Assembly: GCA_047967505.1 (NCBI GenBank)
Contig: CM106539.1
DNA: 64,000 nucleotides
Source: Dipteris shenzhenensis
Taxonomy: Eukaryota; Polypodiophyta; Polypodiopsida; Gleicheniales
Direction: 5' to 3' (one strand)
Numbering within the stretch: the first letter of the stretch is position 1; each line of letters opens with the position of its first letter. Position numbers and translations under genes: made by a program. Shown piece after piece: positions 35,244-47,562 of this stretch. The notes under the pieces were generated by a model. It had not been told where the DNA came from. It saw nothing but the letters and a program-made list of their open reading frames with translations, and made no database searches.

Positions 35244-35289
<46 letters not shown>
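35229..35289. repeat. (AC)n microsatellite
   Basis: An almost uninterrupted AC run of about 60 bases. Confidence 0.95.
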
Positions 35290-35291
<2 letters not shown>

Positions 35292-35561
35292 ATGACTCTT
35301 TTTAGATGTGGACAAAAATCTACCAACTCTAAAGAGACCAAGAATCCTGCATTATAGGAAGGAAACTCTCTGTGAACTTTTTATGCTTCTTGGAAAGTTG
35401 CAAACGTTTTCCACACATTTGAACTTAGATCTTTAGCCATATCTATGGATTACATGAAGACATTAAATTTATCTATATAAATCCTAGAGATGCCTTTATG
35501 TTTATATGCCAATTTCTCCATATACATCATGGTCAAGATATTAAGGGTCACATATGAGATT

Positions 35562-35761
35562 TAAAACCCTGGAAATTACTATAAACATGGGTACCTTTTA
35601 ATGATTTTTCAAAGCCCCTCTAGGAAAAAAGTGCACTTATAGGGCCCAGCTAGAGTTTGGCGAAAATTCTAGTCAGGCCCTATAGGTGCACTTTTTTCCC
35701 AAATGGTTATTTGAAAAGTCATTGAAAGGTACACAAGTTTATAGTCGTTTTTAGGGTTTTT
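35562..35761. repeat. Near-perfect 200-bp foldback (inverted repeat with 4-base loop)
   Basis: The left arm 35562-35658 and right arm 35663-35761 are reverse complements over most of their length. For example, GGAAAAAAGTGCAC on the left pairs with GTGCACTTTTTTCC on the right, and AAAACCCT pairs with AGGGTTTT at the outer ends. The loop is about GGCG at 35659-35662. It contains no coding sequence. It could be a foldback MITE or the source of a long hairpin RNA. Confidence 0.9.
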
Positions 35762-37490
35762 GGGCCTTTTAAGCTCATTTCAGGAGTCAAAAATGCCAAA
35801 TTATGCATATATAAAAAGTTTTGATTTGTTTTAAAGAAATTAGAGCTTTCAAAGATTTTGGTTAATGATTACTATATGTTTATTCCATTTTGTAATAGTC
35901 ATTGAAATATTGAGGTCTTCATTAGAGGCATCAAGTTCTCTAAATACATCATTGCATTAAGAGAGCTCATCCATAGCCTTCATTATCATATATGTTGATG
36001 ATCTAATTAGGCTTGTATTGCATTAAGGTTGTACCAACCCTTATTAAAGGGAAAATTTTAATGTAATGAGAATTATTATTGCTGATCTATATCTTAATGC
36101 TTGTTTCTAAAAGTGCTATACACTACTTAAGAGTGTTAGTAAAGGTCATGGTGCATTGAGATTTATGTTTAAAAAAAAATACATCAACATTTATCAAAAT
36201 TTCATTAAATATACCAATAAATGTCTCTAGGATTTGTATGTGTAGAAAGGGGATGTCAAAAAAACCCATTAATTTTATCAATTTTTGTAAAAAGATCACG
36301 ACAAAAAGCTCATTGAAAAATCACACCCATATGGGTACAGATGAACTCATGCCAGTGTAACCGTGGTGGTGGTGTCTATCTTTGGCGATGGCACTGGAGG
36401 TGGCCATGCAATTGCAAAAGTGGGAGTTACTGATCTACTAGATCACAAAATTTTGATTTGGGGCCTAAGCTCCTCCAATACAATTTTATAAGCAAACCTC
36501 CTAGTTTAATGTGTAAGCTACTTGGTTTACTGGACTCCCAATGTGAACCATTTTGCATCATCTGATGATTTCATAGTAATTGCAAGACAAAAATCCCTCA
36601 ACATGCTGGAAGTAGGCTTTTAAGATGGCCAAGCACAAATACAAAAGCATTTCCTTATATTCCAATTCGCCAATGATTCCTATAGGTAGGTAGGTCGAGA
36701 GAGAGAGATTAATACAATTAATCAAGTCAACATGATAGTAGGTAATTCATTTCTCTAAAAAGAAGCATGTCATACTTGATTTCTAGTATTACCTTCAATT
36801 TTCTTTTTTGGAATATCTATTCATTTCCCCCTTGTGGTCCTAGGACTATCCTTATCCAAAATTTTTTTGGATGATGCATACTACATGCAGTGATTCCTCA
36901 CTCTAGCTAGCACATTTCCCTTAGGGAAGTCAATCCATTAAGGACAATGTGCAAGCTCCCACTATGATAATCCATGCATGGAATTGGGATACATGCATGT
37001 GGTAGGATACCCAATCTCCAGCCCTCCCTTACATTTTCTTGGGATATCAACCATTCTTCCTTCTTACAGAGGGTGAGAGAGAGACCTTCACAATAAAATT
37101 ATGTACATCAAAGCTTTTCACAAAGACAAAGCTTGAGCAATATTGTAAGAATATCATTTTTTACTAACAAAAAATCATCCGTTCAAATGCCTAGTCTAGT
37201 TTAGTTTATTTCTTATGCTTCATTGCACCCTCTCCTTGTTTTGTGCTCTTAATCTCCATCTTGCTTTCCCTAGACCTGAGGGCCATGAACATGTCTTTTT
37301 GGCCATCCAACTTAATGTCTTCAATATACTATTGTAGTGTATATTTTGTAGAAAACTATAATGGATGGTCCAATGCACGAAGTGCACTTGAGTCCACCAA
37401 AGCTAACATTGAATGGACCTCCATCTTCTCAAGAAAGATCTACTTCAACAACCACCTACACAACTAACACCAAATTAACATTTAGAAAGA
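35762..37490. other. AT-rich non-coding DNA
   Basis: There is a poly-A run near 36170 and a GAGAGAGAG run near 36697. No gene is supported. Confidence 0.35.
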
Positions 37491-37493
37491 CAC

Positions 37494-37870
37494 CACACAA
37501 AATCTTTTTTACTAAAGCAATACATGAAATACGTACCCTCTTTAATCATTGTCTCCCACGAGCATGAAATGGGTGCTTGCATTCTCTTATTTGCATCCAA
37601 GAGAGAAAGGAACATAAGCCTCTTCTCATCCTCAACTTAGCATTACGAAGGTATTTTAAATTTGCCAAAGGTTGATGGTATAATTGACCTAGCAGAAATA
37701 AAGTAACTCAAGTTATACTCATTTTGGAACTTTGAATGAAAGAAGATAGTTTAAAACCCCAAAACAAAATAAGAGAACATTAAAACATCAATATAGTAAG
37801 GACTCCTCTACTTAGTGGGTACCATTGCTTCTTTGTTTTGGAGTCCTTTGATCTTGATTTTTCAATGACT
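37494..37870 (+). repeat. Long direct repeat, copy 2
   Basis: It matches 31280-31995 in order and orientation but lacks the central 280 bases. The two copies are 6.2 kb apart. They could be diverged LTRs of one old element or two copies of a dispersed repeat. Confidence 0.8.
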
Positions 37871-38063
37871 TGACATTGGCTTGCACTCAAACTACTCATG
37901 AATACATTTACATCACACTCATAGATATTATTTGTATTGATATTGTGTCATAGATTCTTGGCATTGTAATTGTATGCTCATTCAATTTGTGCATTTCCAA
38001 ACACATTAGCATACAATATTATATATACTTCATGTTTCCATAGATTGAATAGCTAACTGTTAT

Positions 38064-38500
38064 TCAAAAAACAAGTGTCCTTATCCCACTACCAATGCAA
38101 TCTGAAAAGTGCACCGTGGGTCTATTAGCATGCACATAACCCTTATGTGCCTTGCCCTTGTCTCCATTTACTCTTATGAAATTAATTGCAGTGGTATGAT
38201 GGTAGCCCTCCCATATGTAAGACATTCTTTTAGAAATAAACCAACTCTCTCTTTTGTATGCTACATCCTTTTCAAATTCAGTTTCCTCCTCTCTCCATAA
38301 AGGACCCCAAAAATCTCTAATATCATTTGATACCATGGTCTCCTCACCATTAGCTTTGCATAGAAATGCAATAAAAGCACCTTTCTCAAGCATATACACG
38401 TCATATTGAAAAGAGCTTTTATGGATAGGAACACTAGTCCTAAGAACTCTCACATGGGCATGTGGGATTAGATGGCATAAAGGGATCTACAGATGCTCAT
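38064..38500 (-). other. Unidentified 129-codon open frame, possible gene fragment
   Basis: The minus-strand frame (38453-38064) has balanced, protein-like composition: VYMLEKGAFIAFLCKANGEE, then FWGPLWREEETEF, then SWFISKRMSYIWEGYHHTT. The frame stays open upstream for about 15 more codons (LCHLIPHAHVRV). I recognise no family. It lies in repeat DNA without a visible promoter or splice partners. It is possibly part of an unclassified transposon protein. Confidence 0.35.
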
Positions 38501-38509
38501 CCAAACTAA

Positions 38510-39080
38510 GGATTCTGTACTTACTGATTACATCACCCCCCTTCTCCATCTCTAATTCTATCTCCACTAGATCAATGTCCACAATGCTTCACCCTCCTCT
38601 CTCCGCAAAGCCTCTCCCTTTGTCTCAACATTTTCAAGGGAAAAGGATTTTCAACGTTTTCCAAAGGGACCTCATTCCCACCACCAAGCATCTCTTCATG
38701 TATGGACTCCTCACTTTCTAGTTCTTTTTTTCTTCCACTTTGAACCCCTGGATGGGTGGAAATAGGAGGCTTTTCTCTTTGACCAAGTTTGAAATCTTCT
38801 TTCTACTTATGGTGGTTATACAAAGTAAAAAATAAAAGCCTACAAATAACATCCCTACCATGATTAAGAGGAATTTAAGAATTATATGCAAATGCTAACA
38901 ACAATGACCACACTGTAGGCTGTAAAAATTTAAGAGAGGCAAGTGTACATGATAACTTGAGACCAATTTTGTTATTCTTACAAACAAAGTACACATGATA
39001 ATTGAGATTAAGCTATAAATAAATCTATAAGTCTCACATGGATGGAAAGATCCACATTTAAAACCATTCAAGAAAGATAA
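38510..39080. other. Non-coding DNA
   Basis: I see nothing I can support in this stretch. Confidence 0.35.
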
Positions 39081-39189
39081 ATAAATAAAAATATATATAC
39101 ATATATATATATGTATGTATATATTATATACATATACACACAAACATACATACATTAAAAAAAAAAAAAGGATATAGATATAGATATAG

Positions 39190-39250
<61 letters not shown>
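39080..39250. repeat. Compound (AT)n / (ATAG)n / (AC)n microsatellite
   Basis: AT-rich dinucleotides at 39088-39135, a poly-A run at about 39155, ATAGAT units at 39172-39190 and AC repeats at 39191-39247. Confidence 0.95.
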
Positions 39251-39251
<1 letters not shown>

Positions 39252-41085
39252 GTAAAATGAGCACAAGGCTCTCATTCACACACTTATAGGATAAGATTAT
39301 TTACATGTACACATCTAACATAAGTTTTATAAATGAGCATATGATTATTTCCAAAACCTAAGAGAAATGATAAAATAAAGAGGTTGCTACAAAAGCTTTA
39401 TGCATACACATGCTCATGCAAAAGCCAAGCCCAAAAAAATAGTAAAATGATAAACTCAAATAGCAATGGTAAACAAAGAGAGGTTACCTAAGATTCTCTT
39501 CGGGCAGTCTAAAACCTAAAAGCAATAAACATAGAGCATTATGCCTAAATTGTCTAAGGCCTTTTTGGTTTCTTATGAAAAATAGCTTTTCCATTGGACC
39601 TCTCAGCTTCCTAAAACCACCTCTTAGCATTCATACATGGCATTGGTTCTTTCATGAGAGATTAGGTGCATAATGCATTGGATATCTTCTATACCAATGT
39701 AGTGCTACATGGCAACATAAAGACTATGCAATTCTTCATTTTCTAGTATTATTGATCTCCTCACTGATCTCCAAGTCTTCTTCATGCAATTTTGTTGGCG
39801 AACTGTTTTTTGACACCCCATCCTTCTGGTTAATCATGATTAAACAACACAAATATTTATGATCAGGATCAACTCATGAATTTATTTTAGCTACCCAAGC
39901 CTTTGTTTGGCTACCTTATGTGTCTCTTCTATTAGACTTGGTGTTAGTAGGATGTTCATCTCCCACTTTGTGATATGTGGATTCACGTCCACTCAACTAA
40001 TCTGTGACTAATTGAAATTTAAATGTTGTATTTTGGGCATAGATCTCCTAGTTTGTAATATGTGGATTCATGTCCATTGTCCTACTATCTTTGAATAATT
40101 ACATTTTAATCCCACACGTTGGGCATAGCTATTGTTATTCTTATCCCACACTAAGGTATTTGCAATTCATATGCATGTTATTTCTAATAATCCCCTCCAC
40201 TCATCCTCTCATTTCCTTACAATAATTTATCACAAAAAAAAGAAAGTGACGACCACAAAGCCACCAATCAATCACTTCCACTACAATTTTATTCCATATA
40301 TGTCCATGTACATAAAATGCATATCATTAAAATTTTAAAAATAAATAAAATTTATGGTAGAATACGATGGCTTCTTGGTCATAGGTAATCCAAAAGGGTA
40401 ATTTCCTTGTAGGCTATTCAATAATTGAGAAGAGTAATTAACTTGTAATTTAAAAGGATAATTATCTTATAGGCTATGCCCAAAATCTTGCAATTTTACA
40501 TTTATACCACCAAGGAAGTGCACCTAAAAAGTTTGGGTAACGTATCCCAATGGTCTCAAGACACTAAAATTTCATAAATCTATGAAATTTTTTTCCTACA
40601 TGAAGTCAACAGTCTTGCTCGTCCCCCACAACAATATGAGAAAGGGATAATGATAGAATAGACCAAAATAGAAGCCTTTAGGAATATGCTAGACCTAGAT
40701 ATTTTTCATAAACTCCAATCCCTCATTTTCTTTGTCAGCTTCTCTAGTAGGTTCATTAAGTACTTTCCTAGGATTTCAAAGCCACTATATGAAATGATAA
40801 AGATCCTTGCTTTGATTGGGGTGGTAGCATTTTGATTGTTGAAGGACCAAACAATGCATCAACCCAAAAGATCTTGTAGCAATCATGATGGAATATTATA
40901 TTCCACATAGATATAGATGCTTTAATATTTGCCATCAAAACAATTTTGATACCACTTGAGGGGTAAAGTAGACTATCTTACAACCTAAGGGTAGGACTAT
41001 CAAGTCTACTATTCTAGCAATGTAAGGGTATGTTATCTAACAAAAAGAGGATAAAGTACACTATTTAGACTAGTATGCCATCAAA
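39251..41085. other. AT-rich non-coding DNA
   Basis: A short imperfect duplication lies around 39970-40110 (TGTGGATTCACGTCCA and TGTGGATTCATGTCCA). No gene is supported. Confidence 0.35.
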
Positions 41086-41104
41086 ATTATCACGTTGTAA
41101 CTAT

Positions 41105-41420
41105 ACAATGAGAAGCATAGGGCATAATGTATAGTGTGAGAAGCCTAGGAATCTCTTTATTGTATTTGTGGATCAACAACACAATGTAATGAGAATCATT
41201 GGGTATAATTTATAGTGTGACAAAGTTTAGGTGCCTAGGAAGCCCTTTATTGTCTTTGTGGATCAGCAAGCTTTGTTATACCTAATGAATTAAAAAATCT
41301 TTCAAGAGTGTCTAATGTATAGTGTGAAAAAGCTTAGTTGCCTAGGGACCCTTTCTTTTCTTTGTGGATTAGCAAGCTTTGCTATAACTAATTGATAAAA
41401 CAACCATTCAAGAGTGCTAA
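41105..41420 (+). repeat. Degenerate tandem repeat, about three copies
   Basis: Units built of ATGTATAGTGTGA ... AGCCTAGG ... TTTGTGGATCAGCAAGCTTTG start at about 41129, 41204 and 41308, with differing lengths. Confidence 0.65.
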
Positions 41421-41928
41421 ATTGCAAAATAATTCATGAACTAAAGAATACTCATTTGAATGGACTATCTCTCTTAACAACCACCATCAATTTGACACTA
41501 AGAAAGGGTAGCAATGGATTTTTTTGATGCAACCTACCGAGCATGTTTCCAAAACTTATCAATAGCTATGTTTTGTGAGGACATTCCCTATAATAAAGGT
41601 AGTTCACACTTAAGGCCTAGAAGTAAACCTTGATATCCATGCAACTATACTGACAAGGAGCTAACAGAGTGCTTAGAAAATACATTAGTAACTAACACAA
41701 TTCTTCTTGCTAAGCGTAAAGAATTAACCCCAATATTTATCAATAGCTATGTTTCCTAATAAACCCAGTGGACCAGTGGATAGAAGTATACCTTGATAGT
41801 TGGGCAACTACCATAACAAGGAGATGATGGAATGTTTAAGCAATCCGTTGCCCCATGGTCATTGAGCAACAATTAGTTTTGGAAGAGCCAAACCAAGGGC
41901 TATCTAGAGGCCATATTGCAACTAAGGT

Positions 41929-42362
41929 AACCACCCAAAAGCTTGATCTAACCTCAATGAGTCCTTTGCCTTAACTTGGGATACCATATTGTTGAAATCC
42001 ACTCAATATTCTCAACATTGCTACAAAATTGAGTCAAAATTGGCAAGAATTTCAATGTTTGGTCTTAGCCACACAGCTTGCTTAAAATAAATACATCATT
42101 ACAAAAATTGACTATGCTACCACCCAAGAGCTTGATCCAACCTCGATGAATCCTTTGCCTTGATTTGGGATACCATATTCTTGAAATCCACTCAATATTC
42201 TCAACATTGCTACAAGCCTTATCATTAGTTCATAGCCTCTATAATTGAGTCAACATTGGCGAGAATTTCAATGTTTGGGACTTGATATCTGTAGGTCCCT
42301 TGAAGTAAGCTACACAACTTGCTCAAAATAAATACATTGTTACAACAACTAACTATGCTACC
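41929..42362 (+). repeat. Tandem duplication, unit about 190 bp plus a 50-bp insertion
   Basis: CACCCAAAAGCTTGATCTAA at 41932 recurs as CACCCAAGAGCTTGATCCAA at 42122. Matching continues through GATACCATATT, CACTCAATATTCTCAACATTG and TTTCAATGTTTGG to TGCTACC. Copy 2 has an extra stretch near 42215-42245 and 42280. Confidence 0.85.
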
Positions 42363-43235
42363 AAGTGGGCCAAGGTGACAAAGCTCAGAGATAACTTCAA
42401 TACATAATACCATGAAATTTATCTTTGAGAACATTGTGTGCTAATTCAACTATCCTATCAAATTTAAAGAGTGATCAAGGAACTCAGCTCACAAATAGTA
42501 CATTCTTTATCTTGACCCATGAGGTTCTAATTATGCAAATAAAACATTGAAGGCAAGATAGTGTTTGTGAGTGATCAAGATACTCACTTCATGGACATTA
42601 TATTCTCCAACTTATCCTAACTATGATAAGTAGATTCTACAAATAAAACATTTAAGGCAGTACTCACCAAGACATTGAATGATAAGTACATAGATTGGGA
42701 TCATAAATAAGTCATAGAAGACTATTTCAGTGAGGTAGATTTGGAAGGTTTTCAAGCATAAACCATTAAGAGGTCACGTGGAAAATTTTGAGCCCAAATG
42801 GAATTTTCTTACAAACAGAGGCTCCCCACTTTGTGATGCATGTAGTTTTTTTAATGATGTTCTGTTGTAGTGGAGATTTTGTCAAACACACTATAGATAT
42901 CAATGAAAGAGTGTGGATCATGTCTAGCCAATTGGTGTGGTATTCCATCCTTGTGAATGGAATGGGGAATTGGTTGAGTACTTTTTGTGCACTAAATTCT
43001 CAATAATCTATGCAATCTTCCCTTCTTTGTAACAAATATGGATGGGAATTACTAGTCACTCCTATTGATTGCCTCTTATCAATTGCATAGATGAGAAAAT
43101 ATTCTCTTTAGAGTTGGGAACTAAGTGAAACTAAATTTTTTTCTCGAGTTGATATTTTTTTATCTCCTACAACATAAGTTTTTTCAAGTTAACTTATCGG
43201 TAGACAAGCTTCAAAATAGTGGTTTGCAAGGGTGC
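42363..43235. other. Probably decayed Ty3/gypsy internal DNA
   Basis: No clear domain, but it leads directly into the recognisable gypsy pol fragment that starts near 43240. Confidence 0.3.
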
Positions 43236-43239
43236 CTAA

Positions 43240-44640
43240 CACTACATTGCCGATCACATGTCTCATGTCAAGTCGAGAGAAGAAGCCACTAGAGTAGAAT
43301 ACGACTTGCTAGATGCCACACTATTTCAAATAGATGTTATTCTAGAATGGTGTGAAGATATCATTTGGTACTTAATGGCAGGAAGACCACCCCCTGAAAT
43401 GAAAGCAGTAGATGCCAGAAAACTAATTGTAAAGGCTCAACTCATTGTAGGACAACTGTACAAGATGGGCAAGGACTAGGTATTAAGAAGATATGTGGTT
43501 TCTTTGACGTATTCAAAGTGTCGTTCTTCACCCGAAGGGAAATTCTTCCACCGCTTGGTAGATTCCTAATGAGTAAATATGATTCATTGAAGTTCCTCAT
43601 GAGATTATGCCAATCCTGAGTGAAGTCCATGAAGGCATTGCAAGAGGACACTTCCAAGGGGAAGCCACAGCAAGAAAAGTCCTCCTTGCAAGGCTACTGG
43701 TGGCCAACATTGTGGGCAGATGCCTATGAATATGTAAAAGGCTGTGATGTATGCCAACGAACTACTAAACCACAACACAAAGACTTCAATCCCCTAACAA
43801 CCGTTTGTTGCACAAAAACCATTTGAAAAATGGGTGTGGCCACTGATTACTTTACCAAATGGGCTAAAGCTAAAGTAGTCAGAAAGGCAGATGCTAGAAG
43901 CACAACAAGATTCTTATATGAGAATGTGATCACCCGATTCGGATGCCCCATTAAAATTGTGTCGGATAGAGGCACACATTTTGTCAATGAGGTAATCCAA
44001 GCACTCTTGTCTGGCTTTATGGTAATCCATAGAAAAGCACACCCTACTGCCCCCAAGGGAATGGACAGGCCAAATCCACCAACAAAATATTATGCATTAT
44101 CCTCACTAAGGTAGTAGAACCACAGTGTTCTAATTGGGCAGAGAAATTGAATGCAGCCTTATGGCATACAGAACCACACTCAAGGTCAATACAAGGAACA
44201 CACCTTTTCAATTGGTGTACAGCCTTGAAGTTGTGGTCCTACTAAAATTTGTAATACCAAGCCTATGCATAACAGTACAGGAATGCATGGGAGACCATGA
44301 ATCCTTGAAAGAAAGACTTTATCAGTTGGAGAAGCATACAGAGACAAGACTAGTCACCTACCATGCCATGACAATAGAAAAACGCAGAAGAAAGGCATGG
44401 TTTGACAGAAATCTTAAAGCTAAAGACATTAAGGAAGGTGACTTGGTCTTGTTATACAATGCCAAAGTACACAAGGGGAAACTAAAGTTTCTAGGTCAAG
44501 GACCCTACGGAGTGAGAAAGATGAATCCCATCAGAGCTGTGTTGCTAGAAACATTGGATGGAGTCCAATTCAACACAACAATAAACGAGAGCTGACTGAA
44601 GTGCTACTACTTCAACACGCAAGCCATCCCCAACAAAAAT
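43240..44640 (+). pseudogene. Ty3/gypsy pol fragment: linker, zinc-binding domain and integrase
   Basis: The frame at 43240-43479 gives YIADHMSHVKSREEAT, then LFQIDVILEWCEDIIWYLM, then QLYKMGKD. The zinc-binding end (WWPTLWADAYEYVKGCDVCQ) lies at 43688-43750. The integrase core at 43839-44110 has ATDYFTKWA and IVSDRGTHFVNE. The third acidic residue is lost: the expected GQAExTNK reads GQAKSTNK in the frame near 44064-44090. The C-terminal part at 44134-44595 has MAYRTTLKVNTRNTPFQLVY, then WFDRNLKAKDIKEGDLVLLY and FLGQGPYGVRKM. It ends with LKCYYF-like sequence after a stop. At least three frameshifts and several stops make it dead. RT and protease are not visible upstream. Confidence 0.85.
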
Positions 44641-46410
44641 AAAGATTTGGGAAACCCAAGTCTTCCTTAGTTAGGATTAGATTGTATCACGAGCACTTAC
44701 TTCATATGTACGTCTTCGCACATATAGGTAGCATCAATCGATTTTAACCTAGGGCTCAGAAGTGATGCTTGAGTTCTAGCTACCCTATGAAATCCCAGCA
44801 ACAAAAACAAAAAGCATATAGTTAGTCCCTACCTAGTTACTAGGTCACGTGCACTCACACACTTTCACTTAGACACATATATGATTGCATGAATAATTGT
44901 GTTACACACTTTCATTCCACACTCTCAAAGCATGTATAAAAATAAAATCTCTCACAAACACACACAAAGGTCATACCTGTATGCCAACTAATCTAATGAT
45001 CAATGGTACACCACATGCACATGGATGCAGGTTCAGAAAAAATGCCGCCACTAAAGAGGATGCGTAGAAAGAGCCCACTACCTCAACCATGAGACCCCCT
45101 CTAGAGTTCACAGCCATCTACATCCTCTCAACCACGGCGACCATAGGCATTTGTGGTCCAGAGCGATAGCTCCGAAGAGGATTCAATGCATGACCAAGAA
45201 GAACAAATGCCACCCCAGTCACCATCGGCCTACATAACCATTAACGGGGCCCAATCACTGGAACTTGTTTGGCCACCTACATTGACTTATGCTCTTTCCA
45301 AGGAAGCAACATCTTACTTAGAGCAAAGGGGTCTAGGCAGTTCGCATGAGTGCCTAAAATCCTTGGAGGACAATCCTACAATAACCACATACATCAGGGA
45401 CTTTCTCCATTGTTACCACTCCAGCAATGCATAGGTTGGCATGTACGGTACCATCACTGTACATCAGAGCCCACTCAGCATTATCCTCGATAGTATAGTC
45501 ATTCAAAGGGCTTTCCATGTGCTTTGACGGTGCCTTGATCCTCGACATAAGATTAGTTGCATGGATCTTGCCTGTGATGTGCTGCTAATCGGTGTTGTGG
45601 AGGAGCTGTTGGTGAAGAATTCTCAACACTTGCTTAGTTGAAGCTGTAGGAGCTCGCTCGAATGCGTGAACATCATTGGAGGTCGTTAGAGAAGGCAAAG
45701 GAGTAGGAGTCTAATTGTGAGTTGGCTATATTAGCCATTGCTATTCATTGCTTTTGTCTATTTGTTGAAGTCATGGGCAGTCGGATTGCTTGTGAGCTCG
45801 TTGGCTCATAGTAACTGAGTCGATTTTGAGCTCTATGGTCTCCTTCAGAGGCTTGGCTGTGTGGATTCTATTGGAATCGAGGCTTGAGGAGAAGCTTGAG
45901 GACTTGCTTGTTACAGAGTCAGCCTGAGTGGACTATGTACATGATGGCTTGCTGTAGTAGCTATTTGAAACTAAAGGAGTTAATATTGCAAGAGTCTGGC
46001 TTTTCTTCTTAGTCTCTCCTTCTCTTTCACATAATGAAATTCACATAGAATAAGCTTTCCCTCCCTCAATGAACACCTAATAGAATAAATCTCAAGGAAA
46101 ACATAGGAGCACTAAAATGAACATATCTTGAATGCTCTAAAAATTAGAATCACTAGCTTCTTCTATCTCAAATCGGAGATGAAGAAGAGCACTACGTTGA
46201 GTGCTAGGGAAGTGATGAAGGTGCCTCACAAATGAGGGCTTACGCCTTGATGGAACAAGGTCTTGGACTCTCTCAATCGAAGTCCTCTTTTGAAGATAAA
46301 CCTCATGAATCTCGCTCTTGAAGGAGGATGCCTCATGGAAGGAGGCTTGGTGCCTTGACAAGATGCAAGGGCTTGGGAGCACCTTGTCCTCTAATACCAT
46401 GATAATGGAA
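44641..46410. other. Flank of the gypsy relic, no firm gene
   Basis: A 93-codon frame at 45153-45434 (SDSSEEDSMHDQEEQ ...) is acidic and unidentified and may be an extra gypsy frame. The region near 45560-46000 is LTR-like in base composition, but no partner LTR was found. Confidence 0.3.
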
Positions 46411-46415
46411 GTGAG

Positions 46416-46441
46416 AGAGGGAGAGAGAGAGAGAGAGAGGA
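46416..46441. repeat. (GA)n microsatellite
   Basis: GAGAGAGA run; the open frames crossing it are artefacts. Confidence 0.9.
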
Positions 46442-46564
46442 GACTCGCACATGATATAGGTACCTGTACACTATGTTGTATTGAACATAAACATGAATAT
46501 ATTATCATAGGTATGCGATAGTTGGGCTTCCACATCAAATTATTTGTGTGAAACATCTTTTTCC

Positions 46565-46655
46565 AAGCTCTTGGTAGACACACCTTTCCTAGAGTTGGCT
46601 TTAACAAAATCAAATGACACTCCTTTCCTAGAGTTGGATTTAACAAAATCAAATG
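46565..46655 (+). repeat. Tandem duplication, unit about 49 bp
   Basis: CACCTTTCCTAGAGTTGG ... TTAACAAAATCAAATG at about 46580 is followed by a near copy at about 46619. Confidence 0.7.
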
Positions 46656-46659
46656 TGTA

Positions 46660-47560
46660 GGAGGCCAAATTTTTTTCCTTCAACTCTATAAGATTGCTAT
46701 ATGTTAGTATCATTCTCGAGTAAATGTAAACGGTCTTTGTGACGGGTTGACCTTGTTCTTTATACAATTCATGGTGTCACCAAGGGTTGTATCCAGTAAT
46801 TGCTTTGTTTGTGGAGGCAATTACTGCTCGAACCTTTCCCTTTCCATTCTTTCCATCACTATAACCTTTAAACTCTTTGCTCTTGAAGCCATTCCATTGT
46901 ACCTCCAGGTTGTCGAGGCGAAACTTGGAGCTCTTATATTCATGCAATTGCGATTCCTCATGAACAGGCTCAAAAAGAGAGTGGGTTTTGTCCCTACGTG
47001 AATCTCCACCGTCCCAACAACCTAGTGAAGAGGGGTTGGTAGTTGCGACGTCAGCATCAGCAAATGTCGTTATGGCTTCCTTCCTGTGTTTTGATACACT
47101 TCTTAGAGAAGCAGTGGAAGAGACATGATATTCTAGATGTATACCCCAACATTCAAATTAGTAAAGATGATGGAGTCAAGCTTTCTATCTTGCCAATAGA
47201 CTTCGAAGATGACAATGCACTTCTTTCTTGATATGAGAGGAAGTGTGAAGTTCTGGCAGGTTCAAGCGTAGCAGTAGAGCAACTGAAAGGACGTGATATC
47301 TCTTTCTCAAGGACGATCTCCAAGAGTGTGATAACCTCGGGGGGTCCACCTTACATAAGCCAGCTATACAACGTGCGTTCGAAAGGTATTTAAAAAACCC
47401 CTCTGTAACCACATTTTATCTATTTATATACCCCTACTATGAATTTTTGGATCAATAATTATATCCCTTCAATAAATTCAAAATTTAAGAAGCCTATATT
47501 TTTTGCCCTCCTCTTGTACATTTCAGTGTAAGTTGAAACAGACGCTACTTTTGAGAAATT
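46660..47560. other. Non-coding DNA with short unidentified frames
   Basis: The frames at 46747-47001 and 47043-47231 lack recognisable domains. I cannot support a gene here. Confidence 0.3.
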
Positions 47561-47562
47561 GT

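Noticed and set aside
35054-35341. Minus-strand frame with a long Val-Cys repeat
   Set aside because: It is a translation of an (AC)n microsatellite. The same applies to the frame at 38895-39275.
46137-46652. 171-codon minus-strand frame
   Set aside because: It crosses a (GA)n microsatellite and a 49-bp duplication and has no domain or splice support.
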